DNA of 16,470 bases from an uncultured Eubacteriales bacterium (GCA_934444645.1 CAKSCV010000034.1:1-16470); one strand, 5' to 3'; positions 1-7,745 are shown, counted from the first letter of the stretch. Numbers and translations are program-made. The notes: generated from the sequence alone by a model not told the origin.

Positions 1-26
1 TAAATTCTTACGCTGTAAAGCCGGAG

Positions 27-156
27 CGTCGCACCGATTCAAATCATTGCCGGCGATACTCGAAAAATTGCAGATTTCTGCGTTGCCGGTTACCTGATGA
101 AAGCCGGTCACTTTCGCTTCAAAAACGTATCGACCGGCGATTTGAATCGAGGTCGC
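27..156. repeat. Long imperfect inverted repeat in a non-coding leader region
   Basis: The left arm (about 27-57, core CGATTCAAATC at 35-45 followed by GCCGG at 49-53) is complementary to the right arm (about 129-156, CCGGC at 134-138 followed by GATTTGAATCG at 139-149). A small hairpin, GCAGA/TCTGC, lies inside at 72-83. No convincing coding frame crosses it. It could be a structured RNA, a MITE-like remnant or a dispersed palindromic repeat; the sequence alone does not decide. Confidence 0.5.
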
Positions 157-181
157 AGGACGGAGTCCCGCGTGCTTTTTG

Positions 182-210
182 GTTACTTTTTGCACGATGC
201 AAAAAGTGAC
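182..210. repeat. REP-like hairpin (13-bp arms)
   Basis: GTTACTTTTTGCA (182-194) pairs with TGCAAAAAGTGAC (198-210), with one G-T wobble and a 3-nt loop. Short palindromes of this look occur as dispersed intergenic repeats in gut Firmicutes. It is not followed by a T-run that would make it a good terminator. Confidence 0.55.
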
Positions 211-214
211 AACT

Positions 215-374
215 CGTTTCCCTTTCCGGGAAGCTTCGAGGTTCCTCAAACCTCAAATCAGCCCGCCGCAGCCGCAGCTTCGCACCGCAACAATTAAAAC
301 CTTTTTAAGGGAGTTTCGAGGTTTTGCAAACCTCGAACCAGCTCGCCAAAACTCCAACTTCTCACCGCAACAAA
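215..374. repeat. 80-bp tandem direct repeat, two copies, each with a palindrome
   Basis: Two diverged units of 80 bp (about 215-294 and 295-374) align without shift: CTTTCC/CTTTTT, then TTCGAGGTT at 235 and 315, AAACCTC at 248 and 328, CAGC-CGCC at 259 and 339, and CACCGCAACAA at 283 and 363. Each carries a hairpin: GAGGTT/AACCTC in copy 1 and a perfect 10-bp TTCGAGGTTT/AAACCTCGAA (315-324/328-337) in copy 2. Short open frames here are low-complexity and have no ribosome binding site, so I do not call genes. Confidence 0.65.
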
Positions 375-395
375 ACTAACGTGCAGCAACATTTT

Positions 396-440
396 CCGCC
401 TTACGGCGGTGTCCCTTACGGGACAGCACACCCCGTGTGC
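396..440. repeat. Three contiguous perfect hairpins
   Basis: CCGCC-TTAC-GGCGG (396-409), TGTCCC-TTAC-GGGACA (410-425) and GCACAC-CCC-GTGTGC (426-440) abut with no spacer; the first two share the loop TTAC. They sit 27 bp upstream of the -35 box of the next gene. They could be a dispersed palindromic element or act as an upstream terminator/attenuator; there is no T-run. Confidence 0.7.
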
Positions 441-466
441 TTCTACTTATATTCGACATCCATGTC

Positions 467-495
467 TTGCAAAAAAATACAAAATATGATACAAT
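467..495 (+). promoter_or_regulatory. Sigma-A promoter of the HTH-NTPase-CYTH gene
   Basis: TTGCAA (467-472), a 17-bp spacer, and TACAAT (490-495) preceded by TGA at 487-489 (extended -10). The start codon is at 517, with the Shine-Dalgarno sequence GAGGTGA at 504-510. Confidence 0.7.
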
Positions 496-516
496 TACCA
501 TGTGAGGTGAAAGATA

Positions 517-1851
517 ATGCAGGACAAAAACTTCGGAAACAGCGTATATGCGCTTCGCAAAAATGCGGGCCTTTCACAAAATGAACTGGGAAAAAAGCTC
601 GGTGTTTCGGGAAAAGCGGTATCCAAATGGGAAAACGGAAACGCGAAGCCGCATCTTGATACCATCACAAAGCTGGCCGCGCTTTTTGAGGTCTCGGCTG
701 ATTCGCTTTTGAAAAAGGATGAGAACGGCGAAAAATGTATCACAAAGATCGTCATCACAGGCGGTCCGTGTGCCGGTAAAACAACAGCTCTCAGCCGTAT
801 ACAAGCTGCGTTTGCCGACCTCGGCTATACGGTGATTATTATCCCGGAAACGGCAACCGAGCTGATAATGGGCGGCATTGCGCCGTGGACATTAAAAAGC
901 AACCTTGATTATCAGCTCTGTCAGATGAAGCTCCAGCTTGAAAAGGAAAAAATCTTTACTGAGGGTGCCGCGAAGCTTTTCGGCAAGGATAAAGTGCTTG
1001 TCGTTTGTGACAGAGGCATGATGGATAACAAAGCGTATATGACGGAGTCCGAATTTGCCAGCGCACTGCAGCTTCTCGGTTACGGTGAGACTGAACTTCG
1101 CGACGAATATGACGCTGTTTTTCATCTTGTGACTGCCGCCAAAGGCGCAGCAGCGTTTTATACCACCGCAAATAACGGCGCGAGAACTGAAACCGCAGAG
1201 GAAGCGGCAGCCATGGATGAAAAACTGATTTCGGCGTGGACGGGACATCCGCATTTTCGTGTGATTGACAATTCCACCGATTTTGAGCATAAAATGGATC
1301 GTTTGCTTGCGGAGATTTCCGCTTTTCTCGGTGAGCCGGAGCCGCTGGAAATTGAGCGCAAATTCCTTATCGAATACCCCGATATCAAACGGCTGGAAGC
1401 AAGTCCTGCCTGCCGCCGCGTTGAAATCATTCAGACCTATTTGCAGAGTGAAAATGGTGAAGAGGTGCGTGTACGCCAACGCGGTGAAAACGGCAATTAT
1501 GTGTACTTTCTCACGACCAAGCGCACGCTTTCCGGCATCAAGCGCGTGGAGCTTGAAAAGCGGCTTACCAAAGAAGAATACCTTGCGTTTCTCATGGATG
1601 CCGACACCTCAAAAAAGCAGATACGAAAAACGCGCTATTGCCTTACCTCCGGCAGCCGCTATTTTGAGATCGATGTGTATCCGTTTTGGAAAGACCGCGC
1701 GATTTTGGAAATCGAGCTCGCCGATGAAAACGAGAAAATCGATTTTCCGGAAGGGATCAAAGTCATAAAGGAAGTCACAGATGATGAACGTTACAAAAAT
1801 GCTTCACTTGCGCAGATGAATTCCCTTTTATATGGGCAGATCCGGCAATAA
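517..1851 (+). CDS. HTH-XRE / P-loop NTPase (AAA_28, NadR/Ttd14-like) / CYTH fusion protein
   Basis: A 444-residue protein of three fused parts. Residues 8-65 are a Cro/CI-type helix-turn-helix (NELGKKLGVSGKAVSKWENG). Residues 76-270 are a P-loop NTPase with Walker A GGPCAGKTT (82-90) and a Walker B-like strand VLVVCDRG (160-167), as in the AAA_28 group that includes NadR-kinase-like and Ttd14 proteins. Residues 277-440 form a CYTH (triphosphate tunnel) domain: the EIERK signature at 278-282, then the alternating basic/acidic strands RVRQR, TTKRT, ELEKR, FEIDVYP and LEIELAD that line such tunnels. CYTH enzymes act on triphosphates or polyphosphate with metal ions. NTPase-CYTH fusions are known; the added HTH suggests a regulator, or an NTPase tethered to DNA. 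The substrate is unknown. It has its own promoter and a good Shine-Dalgarno, and converges on the gene at 1881-3617. Domain calls are firm, function is inferred. Confidence 0.9.
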   Translation: MQDKNFGNSVYALRKNAGLSQNELGKKLGVSGKAVSKWENGNAKPHLDTITKLAALFEVSADSLLKKDENGEKCITKIVITGGPCAGKTTALSRIQAAFADLGYTVIIIPETATELIMGGIAPWTLKSNLDYQLCQMKLQLEKEKIFTEGAAKLFGKDKVLVVCDRGMMDNKAYMTESEFASALQLLGYGETELRDEYDAVFHLVTAAKGAAAFYTTANNGARTETAEEAAAMDEKLISAWTGHPHFRVIDNSTDFEHKMDRLLAEISAFLGEPEPLEIERKFLIEYPDIKRLEASPACRRVEIIQTYLQSENGEEVRVRQRGENGNYVYFLTTKRTLSGIKRVELEKRLTKEEYLAFLMDADTSKKQIRKTRYCLTSGSRYFEIDVYPFWKDRAILEIELADENEKIDFPEGIKVIKEVTDDERYKNASLAQMNSLLYGQIRQ

Positions 1852-1880
1852 TAAGAGCAAGCCGGACGTTTCCGCACGAA

Positions 1881-3617
1881 TCACAAAACCGGAAATTCCA
1901 GATTTTCGATGGCGTTTCGCAACACCGGATGACGAATGACAAAATGAACGGTCGGCGCTGTGTTTTTGGAGATCATGACAAAGCTGTTTTCGTGCATGAG
2001 AATCTGGATGTTGGCAAAGGCATTGTCCCTTGCCCGCACGGCGGAGTAGTTTGCGTGTTCTGCGGCAAAGGCTTTGGTGAGCTGTAAATGTTCGGCGTAC
2101 TCTTCAAGGGTGTAGACAAGATTTGTCTCACAAAACAGACCGGAAAGCGAGAGCTGCAGCGGATGTTCCCGAAATTCCGCTTCGTCCGGACAGGGGATTT
2201 CGTCCGTAATGGTGCTGCTTTGGAGAATTTCGAGTGCTTGGCTTCGGCGTGCGGCGGCATAGGCGAGAATTTTTTGCGTTTGTTCGGCAGATACCGCACG
2301 TTTTTGCAGAAAAGAAGTCAGAAAATTTGCAGTTGCCGTATAGATCGGCAGCGTGGAAAGCAGCGTCCGCCGGTTTCCGCTTGTATGCGAATCGGCAAGC
2401 AAAAAGGCCGCAAGCTCGGCTTCCCGGTCTTCGCGGTAGATGTCCATCAGCGAATGTGCTTTTTTCAAGATACATGCGCTGCGCTCTTGATAATAGGCAA
2501 GCTCGTCTTTGCTGTTTGTCAGATAATATTTGCCTTTGTTGTGAAACCCGGCGATGCATTCGCCGGACAAGGCGGCAGCCCCCGATACATTCAATAAATG
2601 CCCGAAGAGGAGATTATGCGTTTCTTTCAGATAATACGGCGTGATTTGTCCGGTCATGTAAAGCGGTATCCAGCATTCCAAACCCAACATCAGCTCGTCA
2701 AACGGACGGTTGAGATTATGAATGATGTTCAGATGCAAGCCTTTTTTTAACATAGCGGCAAGGCCGAACATATATTTCTTTGAGAAATCCAAGTCGGCTG
2801 CCATATCCTCCATCGGCATATCGCTGTACATAAAAACGCTGTGCTTGGATTTGGAAAGCGCGGTGGCCTTGAGAAAATCCAGTTCACCGTTTTTCATTTG
2901 CTCCGTTCCGTAGTAGATTTTGCTTGTCGGCAGCTGAAACGGAAGCGACGGAACCTTTAATTCGTCGAAGCGAATGGATTTTATGTAGGCGTTTAAGTCG
3001 AAAGCGTCGAGAGCGGTCAGAAAGCGGTTGACGGGATTTTCGGATGTTTTCTCTTTTTCCTCGATTTCGCTGCTAATGAGCCAAAAGCCAAGCCTTGTGG
3101 CATATGCCTTGGGCGTTTTGAGATGTTCGGGCGATATACCGAGCAGTTCGGCAGCGATTCTTTTGTGATTTTCGGTGTGATAGTACGCGGAAATGTAAAG
3201 CGCGATATCCGATGCGAACTTTTGCGGTGCGGCAGGTTTTCGCTTGCCGCTTTTGATGCGGGAGAGATACGAGGCGTCATACGGCAGCTTTTTTGCCATA
3301 TCGGCGAGATTGACCGAAAAAGCGGCACACAGCTGTCCGAATTTCTTTTGCAGAGACGCATAGTCAAACGGCGGAATCTCCGCAAGGTCGGTCAGCTCTT
3401 GCAAAACGGTTTGATAGGATATATCCATGCCTTTTTGTTCGGCAAGGGCATGGATGCCGCGGCAGAGCTTTTGCATGTCCTCGGAGTCGGGCTTCGGAAT
3501 GCGCAAACCGGCTTTGTAGCGGCTGACAGTCGCTTCGGATAAGCCGCATTGTTCGGCAAACTCTTTGCCGGAGCATTGCAAGCGTTCGATATAGTCGTTT
3601 AACGTTTCTCGAAACAT
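1881..3617 (-). CDS. Large XRE-type protein with two N-terminal HTH domains
   Basis: The start is taken as the ATG at 3617 because GAGGTG (3629-3624) lies 6 nt upstream; the GTG at 3626 overlaps that Shine-Dalgarno sequence. The product has 578 residues. Residues about 13-55 form a lambda-repressor-like HTH (KEFAEQCGLSEATVSRYKAG). A second HTH follows at about 98-143 (NLADMAKKLPYDASYLSRIKSG). The remaining ~430 residues are mixed helical, without a motif I recognise. No membrane segment or signal peptide is evident. It is probably a cytoplasmic transcription factor with a large sensory or TPR-like C-terminal region. It is divergently transcribed from the LRR/SLH surface-protein operon across a symmetric promoter region, so it may control that operon and itself. 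Regulation of the neighbour is inference. Confidence 0.8.
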   Translation of the reverse strand: MFRETLNDYIERLQCSGKEFAEQCGLSEATVSRYKAGLRIPKPDSEDMQKLCRGIHALAEQKGMDISYQTVLQELTDLAEIPPFDYASLQKKFGQLCAAFSVNLADMAKKLPYDASYLSRIKSGKRKPAAPQKFASDIALYISAYYHTENHKRIAAELLGISPEHLKTPKAYATRLGFWLISSEIEEKEKTSENPVNRFLTALDAFDLNAYIKSIRFDELKVPSLPFQLPTSKIYYGTEQMKNGELDFLKATALSKSKHSVFMYSDMPMEDMAADLDFSKKYMFGLAAMLKKGLHLNIIHNLNRPFDELMLGLECWIPLYMTGQITPYYLKETHNLLFGHLLNVSGAAALSGECIAGFHNKGKYYLTNSKDELAYYQERSACILKKAHSLMDIYREDREAELAAFLLADSHTSGNRRTLLSTLPIYTATANFLTSFLQKRAVSAEQTQKILAYAAARRSQALEILQSSTITDEIPCPDEAEFREHPLQLSLSGLFCETNLVYTLEEYAEHLQLTKAFAAEHANYSAVRARDNAFANIQILMHENSFVMISKNTAPTVHFVIRHPVLRNAIENLEFPVL

Positions 3618-3643
3618 GTTTCCCACCTCGGTGTGTTTTTTTC

Positions 3644-3672
3644 ATTATACAACATCCGTAAAGAAATGTAAA
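3644..3672 (-). promoter_or_regulatory. Sigma-A promoter of the double-HTH regulator
   Basis: On the minus strand TTTACA (3672-3667), a 17-bp spacer and TATAAT (3649-3644). The transcript would begin a few bases before the Shine-Dalgarno of the gene starting at 3617. Confidence 0.75.
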
Positions 3673-3688
3673 TGGCTTCGGCAGAAAA

Positions 3689-3721
3689 ATTTCCGCTTGG
3701 GGCAATGCCAATTGCGGAAAT
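3689..3721. promoter_or_regulatory. Dyad between the divergent promoters (candidate operator)
   Basis: ATTTCCGC (3689-3696) and GCGGAAAT (3714-3721) form a perfect 8-bp inverted repeat, with inner TTGG/CCAA arms around GGCAATG. It lies almost midway between the two -35 boxes (3667-3672 and 3726-3731), where one bound regulator could reach both promoters. Confidence 0.5.
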
Positions 3722-3725
3722 GGCA

Positions 3726-3754
3726 TTTACGAAACGCCGCAAATGCTGTATAAT
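3726..3754 (+). promoter_or_regulatory. Sigma-A promoter of the LRR/SLH operon
   Basis: TTTACG (3726-3731), a 17-bp spacer and TATAAT (3749-3754). The leader to the start at 3836 is about 75 nt. The bases around it (CATTTAC ... TGTATAATGAAAAAAAC) mirror the opposite promoter. Confidence 0.7.
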
Positions 3755-3835
3755 GAAAAAAACGAAACGTTTGGCAAGCCGCTTTTTATATAAATATGCG
3801 GTATAAATGTAAATCCGCAAAGAGAGGTTATATGT

Positions 3836-5725
3836 ATGTGCTTGAAAAAACATTTTTTTACGATGTTCGGCGCGGCAGCTCTTGCCGTGGTATTTGCTTT
3901 TACGGCAAATGCGTGGAGTATTTACGATTCGGATTATGGTATGGAATGGAACGAACAAAGCAGAACTGCCATAACCGAAGATATGCAGGAGTATCGGCAA
4001 AATGATTCGCTTGAATCATTGGTTTATACGATCCGTGAGGACGGTTCGGCGATGATTACAAGTTATTCGGCAAAATTCTGGTATGATCCCGATCCGAATT
4101 TTACGGTTGAGCTTAACGTTCCGTCCGAGATAAACGGTCATCCGGTCACGGCGATCGGCGACGGAGCGCTTCGCGAAAGCGCGACAAAAATTTCCGGCAT
4201 CACACTTCCGCCTACGATCAAGGAAATCGGCAACAGAGCAATTTACGGACGTTATTTGAAATATCTGAAATTAAATGACGGACTTGAGGTTATAAAGGAC
4301 TACGCAATCGACTGCGGTGATATGCTTGAAACGCTTGTTATCCCTGAAAGTGTGAAGTACATAGGCGATGAAGCGATAAGCGGTGAAGCCTTAAAGAACA
4401 TTACAATGCCGACAAACCTTGAATTTTTGGGCAAAAGAGTATTTTTCGGTTCGGCATATGAAAAAGACCCCGCAAACCGTGTCGACAATATTCTATATAA
4501 CGGACAATATCTGATTACCGGAATCAAAGCTGCCTATATTACAGATTCCGAAATTGAGCCGTCCTGGACAACAGATGAAAAAGGACGGATCCACGAATGG
4601 GAAGCCGTCGGCGATATTTCCATCCGCGAGGGGACAACTCTTATGGGGGTTGACGCATTTGAGATGTCCGATATTACCTCGGTTAAATTTCCATCAACGT
4701 TAAAATCAATTTCAAAGCTCGGCTTTTATTGGTGCAAAAATCTTAACAACGTTGTAATTCCCGGCACGGTAAAAGAAATCGGAGACAATGCCTTTTCGTG
4801 GTGTGAGAGCCTTTCGAACCTCATCATTTCCGAGGGCGTTGAGCACATCGGCGAAGCGGCGTTCTTCCGCTGTAACAACCTAAACGAGGTAACGATTCCC
4901 AAAAGCGTGACGCAAATCGATCTGCACGCCTTCGGCTGGGACTATGTGAACGGCAAAGACGTGCGAAACGAAAGCCTTGTAATAAAGTGCTACAGCGGCA
5001 CGGCGGCAGAGCAGTATGCGCGTGATAACGGATTTAAATGTATTTTGCTTGATACCGGCGAGGTGATTGAAAAAGGCGAACCTACCGCCGCCGCTGACGG
5101 CAGATATGTATGTGAGGAAAAAGGCGATAAATGTGCGGTGAAAAGGTTTAAGGACTTAAAGAGTGCGGATGGCGACCCCGACCACTATGGAATTGAGTTC
5201 TGCCTTGCAAACGGCATTATGAACGGTACGGGCGACACCACCTTCTCGCCGGACGACAGCATCACACGCGCCCAATTTGCCACTATGTTTTATCGGTTTG
5301 CCGGCTCTCCGGAAACAAGCGAAAACGCCGCCTTTACGGACTTAGCCGAGAATTGGTACAAAAAGCCGGTCGCATGGGCGGCGGCAAACGGAGTCTTAAA
5401 CGGCACGGGAAATAACGCATTTTCGCCGGACGCGGTTATCACAAGAGAGCAGATCGCGGCTATCTTCTACCGTTATGCACAATCAAAAGGCATTGACGTT
5501 TCGCTTGACGCTTCGGGAACGCCGGAGGCTCTTGAGGGCTATAACGACTATGCGGATATCGCCGACTATGCAAAGCTTCCCTTTGCGTGGTGCTTTGATA
5601 AGAATGTGATGTTTATCCATTCGGTAAACGGCTATGAATACGCCCTTTATCCGAAGGCTGCACCGTCGCGAGCCGATACGGCGACCATGTTTTTGAAATT
5701 TTCGTATGTGATGAACAATAAATAA
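3836..5725 (+). CDS. Secreted LRR_5 (BspA-like) protein with three C-terminal SLH repeats
   Basis: A 629-residue surface protein. A signal peptide (residues 1-26: KK near the start, hydrophobic core AAALAVVFAFT, cleavage likely after ANA) directs export. From about 85 to 400 run LRR_5 repeats of the form (E)IGxxAFxxCxxLxxVxIPxxV, for example EIGDNAFSWCESLSNLIISEGV; the tract ends with a typical GTAAEQYARDNGFKC cap. Residues from about 436 to the end hold three S-layer-homology repeats (FSPDDSITRAQFATMFYRF, FSPDAVITREQIAAIFYRY, and a diverged third ending PSRADTATMFLKF). SLH triplets anchor proteins non-covalently to secondary cell-wall polymer. The start at 3836 has AGAGAGG 8 nt upstream; an ATG at 3832 is in another frame. 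The next gene starts 21 nt after the stop, so the two are one operon. The likely role is adhesion or surface display; the ligand is unknown. Confidence 0.9.
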   Translation: MCLKKHFFTMFGAAALAVVFAFTANAWSIYDSDYGMEWNEQSRTAITEDMQEYRQNDSLESLVYTIREDGSAMITSYSAKFWYDPDPNFTVELNVPSEINGHPVTAIGDGALRESATKISGITLPPTIKEIGNRAIYGRYLKYLKLNDGLEVIKDYAIDCGDMLETLVIPESVKYIGDEAISGEALKNITMPTNLEFLGKRVFFGSAYEKDPANRVDNILYNGQYLITGIKAAYITDSEIEPSWTTDEKGRIHEWEAVGDISIREGTTLMGVDAFEMSDITSVKFPSTLKSISKLGFYWCKNLNNVVIPGTVKEIGDNAFSWCESLSNLIISEGVEHIGEAAFFRCNNLNEVTIPKSVTQIDLHAFGWDYVNGKDVRNESLVIKCYSGTAAEQYARDNGFKCILLDTGEVIEKGEPTAAADGRYVCEEKGDKCAVKRFKDLKSADGDPDHYGIEFCLANGIMNGTGDTTFSPDDSITRAQFATMFYRFAGSPETSENAAFTDLAENWYKKPVAWAAANGVLNGTGNNAFSPDAVITREQIAAIFYRYAQSKGIDVSLDASGTPEALEGYNDYADIADYAKLPFAWCFDKNVMFIHSVNGYEYALYPKAAPSRADTATMFLKFSYVMNNK

Positions 5726-5746
5726 CCGACGAAAGGGCAGTGCAGC

Positions 5747-7441
5747 ATGAAAAAAAGACTGTTGACCTTGTTTGTTTTGCTCGCCGCTTTTTGCATGGCT
5801 TTTCCGGCTTTTGCCGAAATCATCAGCGACGAAACCACCGGTGCGTCTTGCGGCAGCGGCTTAAAATGGAGCTATGATACCGATACCAAAACGCTGACTA
5901 TTGACGGCACGGGCAAAATGTCGGATTTTGATGAGAAATTCCCCGGGATGATAGCGCCGTGGAGAAAAGTTACAAAAATCACCAAGAATCTTGAAACGAT
6001 CAACATCCTTGACGGCGTCACAAGCATCGGCGAACATGCCTTTTTCTGCCTTGACACTCTGACAAGCGTCGCGATCCCGAACAGCGTGAAAAGCATTAAC
6101 AAATGTGCCTTTTACGGCTGCTCCGAGCTTGCGGACTTGACTATCCCGGAGGGCGTGACGGAAATCGGCGAAAGTGCGTTTGAACAGTGCGCCGCCTTAA
6201 CAAGCGTGACCGTTCCCGGCAATGTGCAGCATATCGGAAAATCGGCTTTTTCCTCCTGTGATAACTTAGCAAGCGTTGTCGTTGAGGACGGCGTGCAGAG
6301 CATTGGTGCATATGCGTTTGATTGGTGCGGCAATTTGGAGAGTATCACGCTTTCCGACAGCGTGACAAGCATCGGTGATCAGGCGTTTGCAAGAACCGCT
6401 CTCTATAACGAGTGGTATGATAACAGTGAGTTGTGCAGTGTGCTGTATATCGGGAACCATCTTATAAAAGCGGATGAATGGGCGGTGAACAAAGGCATAG
6501 CGGAAGGAACGACAACAAGCGACTATGCCGTAAAGCCCGGAACAGTAACCGTTGCCGATGCTGCCTTTTACGGTTGCGATGCGCTGACAAGCATCACACT
6601 TCCCGACAGCGTGCAAAGCATCGGAAGCAAAGCTTTTGCCAGCTGCTACGGCTTAACAAGCATCACCATCCCGAAAAACGTGACAAACCTCGGCGAAGGT
6701 GCGTTTTTAACGTGTACCGGCCTGACGGAAATACGCGTTGACCCGGATAATACAGCATACATCTCCGAAAACGGCGTTTTATACAACAAAGAGAAAACGG
6801 AGATTGTGTGCTATCCGAAGAACAAACCGGATACCTCGTTTGCCCTTCCGGAGGGTGTCACAAGCCTTGCCGTCGGAGCGTTTGAACGGTGCCGGAATTT
6901 GACAAGCATCCTTCTGCCGGACGGTGTGACAAACATCGGGCAGGAGGCGTTTAACACCTGCGACGCTTTGACAAGCATCCGACTTCCGGACGGCGTGACA
7001 ACCATCGGCGGATATGCCTTTTTCGGCTGTGATGCTTTAACGAGCATTACCCTCCCAAACAGCGTGGAAATCATCGGTGATTATGCCTTTTCCGGCTGCG
7101 GCAGTCCCAAAAAGGTGTATTACAACGGAAGTGAAGTGGATTGGGACGAAATCTTAAAAGGCGTTAGCTATTCCGTCACACGGGACGAGATCACGTTCTG
7201 TAAAGGCATAAGGGCGGTACAAACGGCGGATGGGATTGTTGTAAGCCCGGCCAATATGGAAAATGGCATGGTCATTCTTGCGCTTTACGACGGAAGGCGG
7301 CTTGCGGAACTGCAAACGGCGGCATATGTCGGCGAGGATATCACGTTCACGTCGGATGTTTCCTACACCCACGCCAAGGTCATGGTCTGGGACAGCCTTA
7401 ACAGCCTGTCGCCCGTGTGCGCCGCCAAAAACGTACCATAG
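5747..7441 (+). CDS. Secreted LRR_5 (BspA-like) repeat protein without SLH anchor
   Basis: A 564-residue protein. A signal peptide is clear (KKR, then LLTLFVLLAAFCMAFPAFA, cleavage after residue 23). Residues 32-75 form the small N-terminal module often seen before LRR_5 tracts (CGSGLKWSYDTDTKTLTI, then GTGKM). About 13 LRR_5 units of roughly 23 residues span about 82-460 (core SIGxxAFxxCxxLTSITLPDSV), interrupted once at about 220-265. The last ~100 residues are a beta-rich C-terminal domain ending VMVWDSLNSLSPVCAAK, a tail I associate with clostridial secreted proteins. No SLH, LPXTG or other anchor is visible, so it is probably released or held by a partner. It is co-transcribed with the SLH-anchored paralogue and followed by a strong terminator. 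The repeated DNA (GACAAGCATC and similar) makes the tract prone to recombination in repeat number. Confidence 0.9.
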   Translation: MKKRLLTLFVLLAAFCMAFPAFAEIISDETTGASCGSGLKWSYDTDTKTLTIDGTGKMSDFDEKFPGMIAPWRKVTKITKNLETINILDGVTSIGEHAFFCLDTLTSVAIPNSVKSINKCAFYGCSELADLTIPEGVTEIGESAFEQCAALTSVTVPGNVQHIGKSAFSSCDNLASVVVEDGVQSIGAYAFDWCGNLESITLSDSVTSIGDQAFARTALYNEWYDNSELCSVLYIGNHLIKADEWAVNKGIAEGTTTSDYAVKPGTVTVADAAFYGCDALTSITLPDSVQSIGSKAFASCYGLTSITIPKNVTNLGEGAFLTCTGLTEIRVDPDNTAYISENGVLYNKEKTEIVCYPKNKPDTSFALPEGVTSLAVGAFERCRNLTSILLPDGVTNIGQEAFNTCDALTSIRLPDGVTTIGGYAFFGCDALTSITLPNSVEIIGDYAFSGCGSPKKVYYNGSEVDWDEILKGVSYSVTRDEITFCKGIRAVQTADGIVVSPANMENGMVILALYDGRRLAELQTAAYVGEDITFTSDVSYTHAKVMVWDSLNSLSPVCAAKNVP

Positions 7442-7500
7442 CCAAATGGTTTTTGGCGAACCGCCAAAGAAAAAGCCGTGCTGCAAGAGAAAAATATAAA

Positions 7501-7545
7501 AAAACAACCGAGATTTGCTTAAGCAACGCTCGGTTGTTTTTACTA
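7501..7545 (+). terminator. Rho-independent terminator of the LRR operon
   Basis: AAAACAACCGAG (7501-7512) pairs with CTCGGTTGTTTT (7529-7540), with a nested palindrome TTGCTTAAGCAA inside, followed by T residues to 7541. It lies 60 nt after the stop at 7441. Confidence 0.9.
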
Positions 7546-7555
7546 TTCGCAGCTC

Positions 7556-7584
7556 TTGACAGGAACTGCCGCTTGCGGTATAAT
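7556..7584 (+). promoter_or_regulatory. Perfect-consensus sigma-A promoter of a small RNA
   Basis: TTGACA (7556-7561), exactly 17 bp, TATAAT (7579-7584). It is the only full-consensus promoter I noticed in the window, and no open frame with a good ribosome binding site follows for about 300 bases. Transcription should begin near 7591. Confidence 0.8.
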
Positions 7585-7590
7585 AAGCCT

Positions 7591-7745
7591 AACGAGTGTT
7601 AAGCGGCAAAGCAAAGATGAAACCGGAGGATGCCAAAGCAAAGCTTTTAGACAAGGCCTTTGCTTGTCTTGCTCGGCATCTGCGACCGTGATCTGCAGCG
7701 CGAGGAAAATGCCTGGAGCACTTGGATAAGCACGTCCGGTTTTTT
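7591..7745 (+). ncRNA. Candidate structured small RNA, about 150 nt, unidentified
   Basis: Downstream of the consensus promoter lies a non-coding stretch that ends in a closing stem AAACCGGA (7620-7627) / TCCGGTTT (7735-7742) running into T residues to 7745, as for an intrinsic terminator. Nested inside are GATGCC (7629-7634)/GGCATC (7675-7680), AAGCAAAGC (7636-7644)/GCCTTTGCTT (7656-7665), and CTGC/GCAG (7680-7698). CAAAGCAAAG occurs twice (7607-7616 and 7634-7643); both copies can pair with CTTTGCTTG (7658-7666), so two folds compete. I could not match it to 6S, SRP, tmRNA, RNase P or a common riboswitch. It could be a 6S-like or regulatory RNA, or a leader for the glycosyltransferase gene, although that gene has its own promoter. 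Confidence 0.6.

Noticed and set aside
892..1479. Minus-strand open frame of 195 codons inside the CYTH fusion gene
   Set aside because: It is antisense to a gene with firm domain matches and has no ribosome binding site or recognisable motif.
1881..3626. GTG start at 3626 for the double-HTH gene
   Set aside because: The GTG overlaps the Shine-Dalgarno GAGGTG that is correctly spaced for the ATG at 3617.
7452..7468. Hairpin TTTGGCG-AAC-CGCCAAA as the LRR operon terminator
   Set aside because: No T-run follows it; the longer stem at 7501-7540 with T residues is the better terminator.
7591..7745. Cyclic-di-GMP-I (GEMM), TPP or cobalamin riboswitch
   Set aside because: Short stretches such as GGCAAAGC, GATCTGCAGC and GATGCCAAAGC recall these motifs, but the ordered conserved elements and stems of each family are missing.
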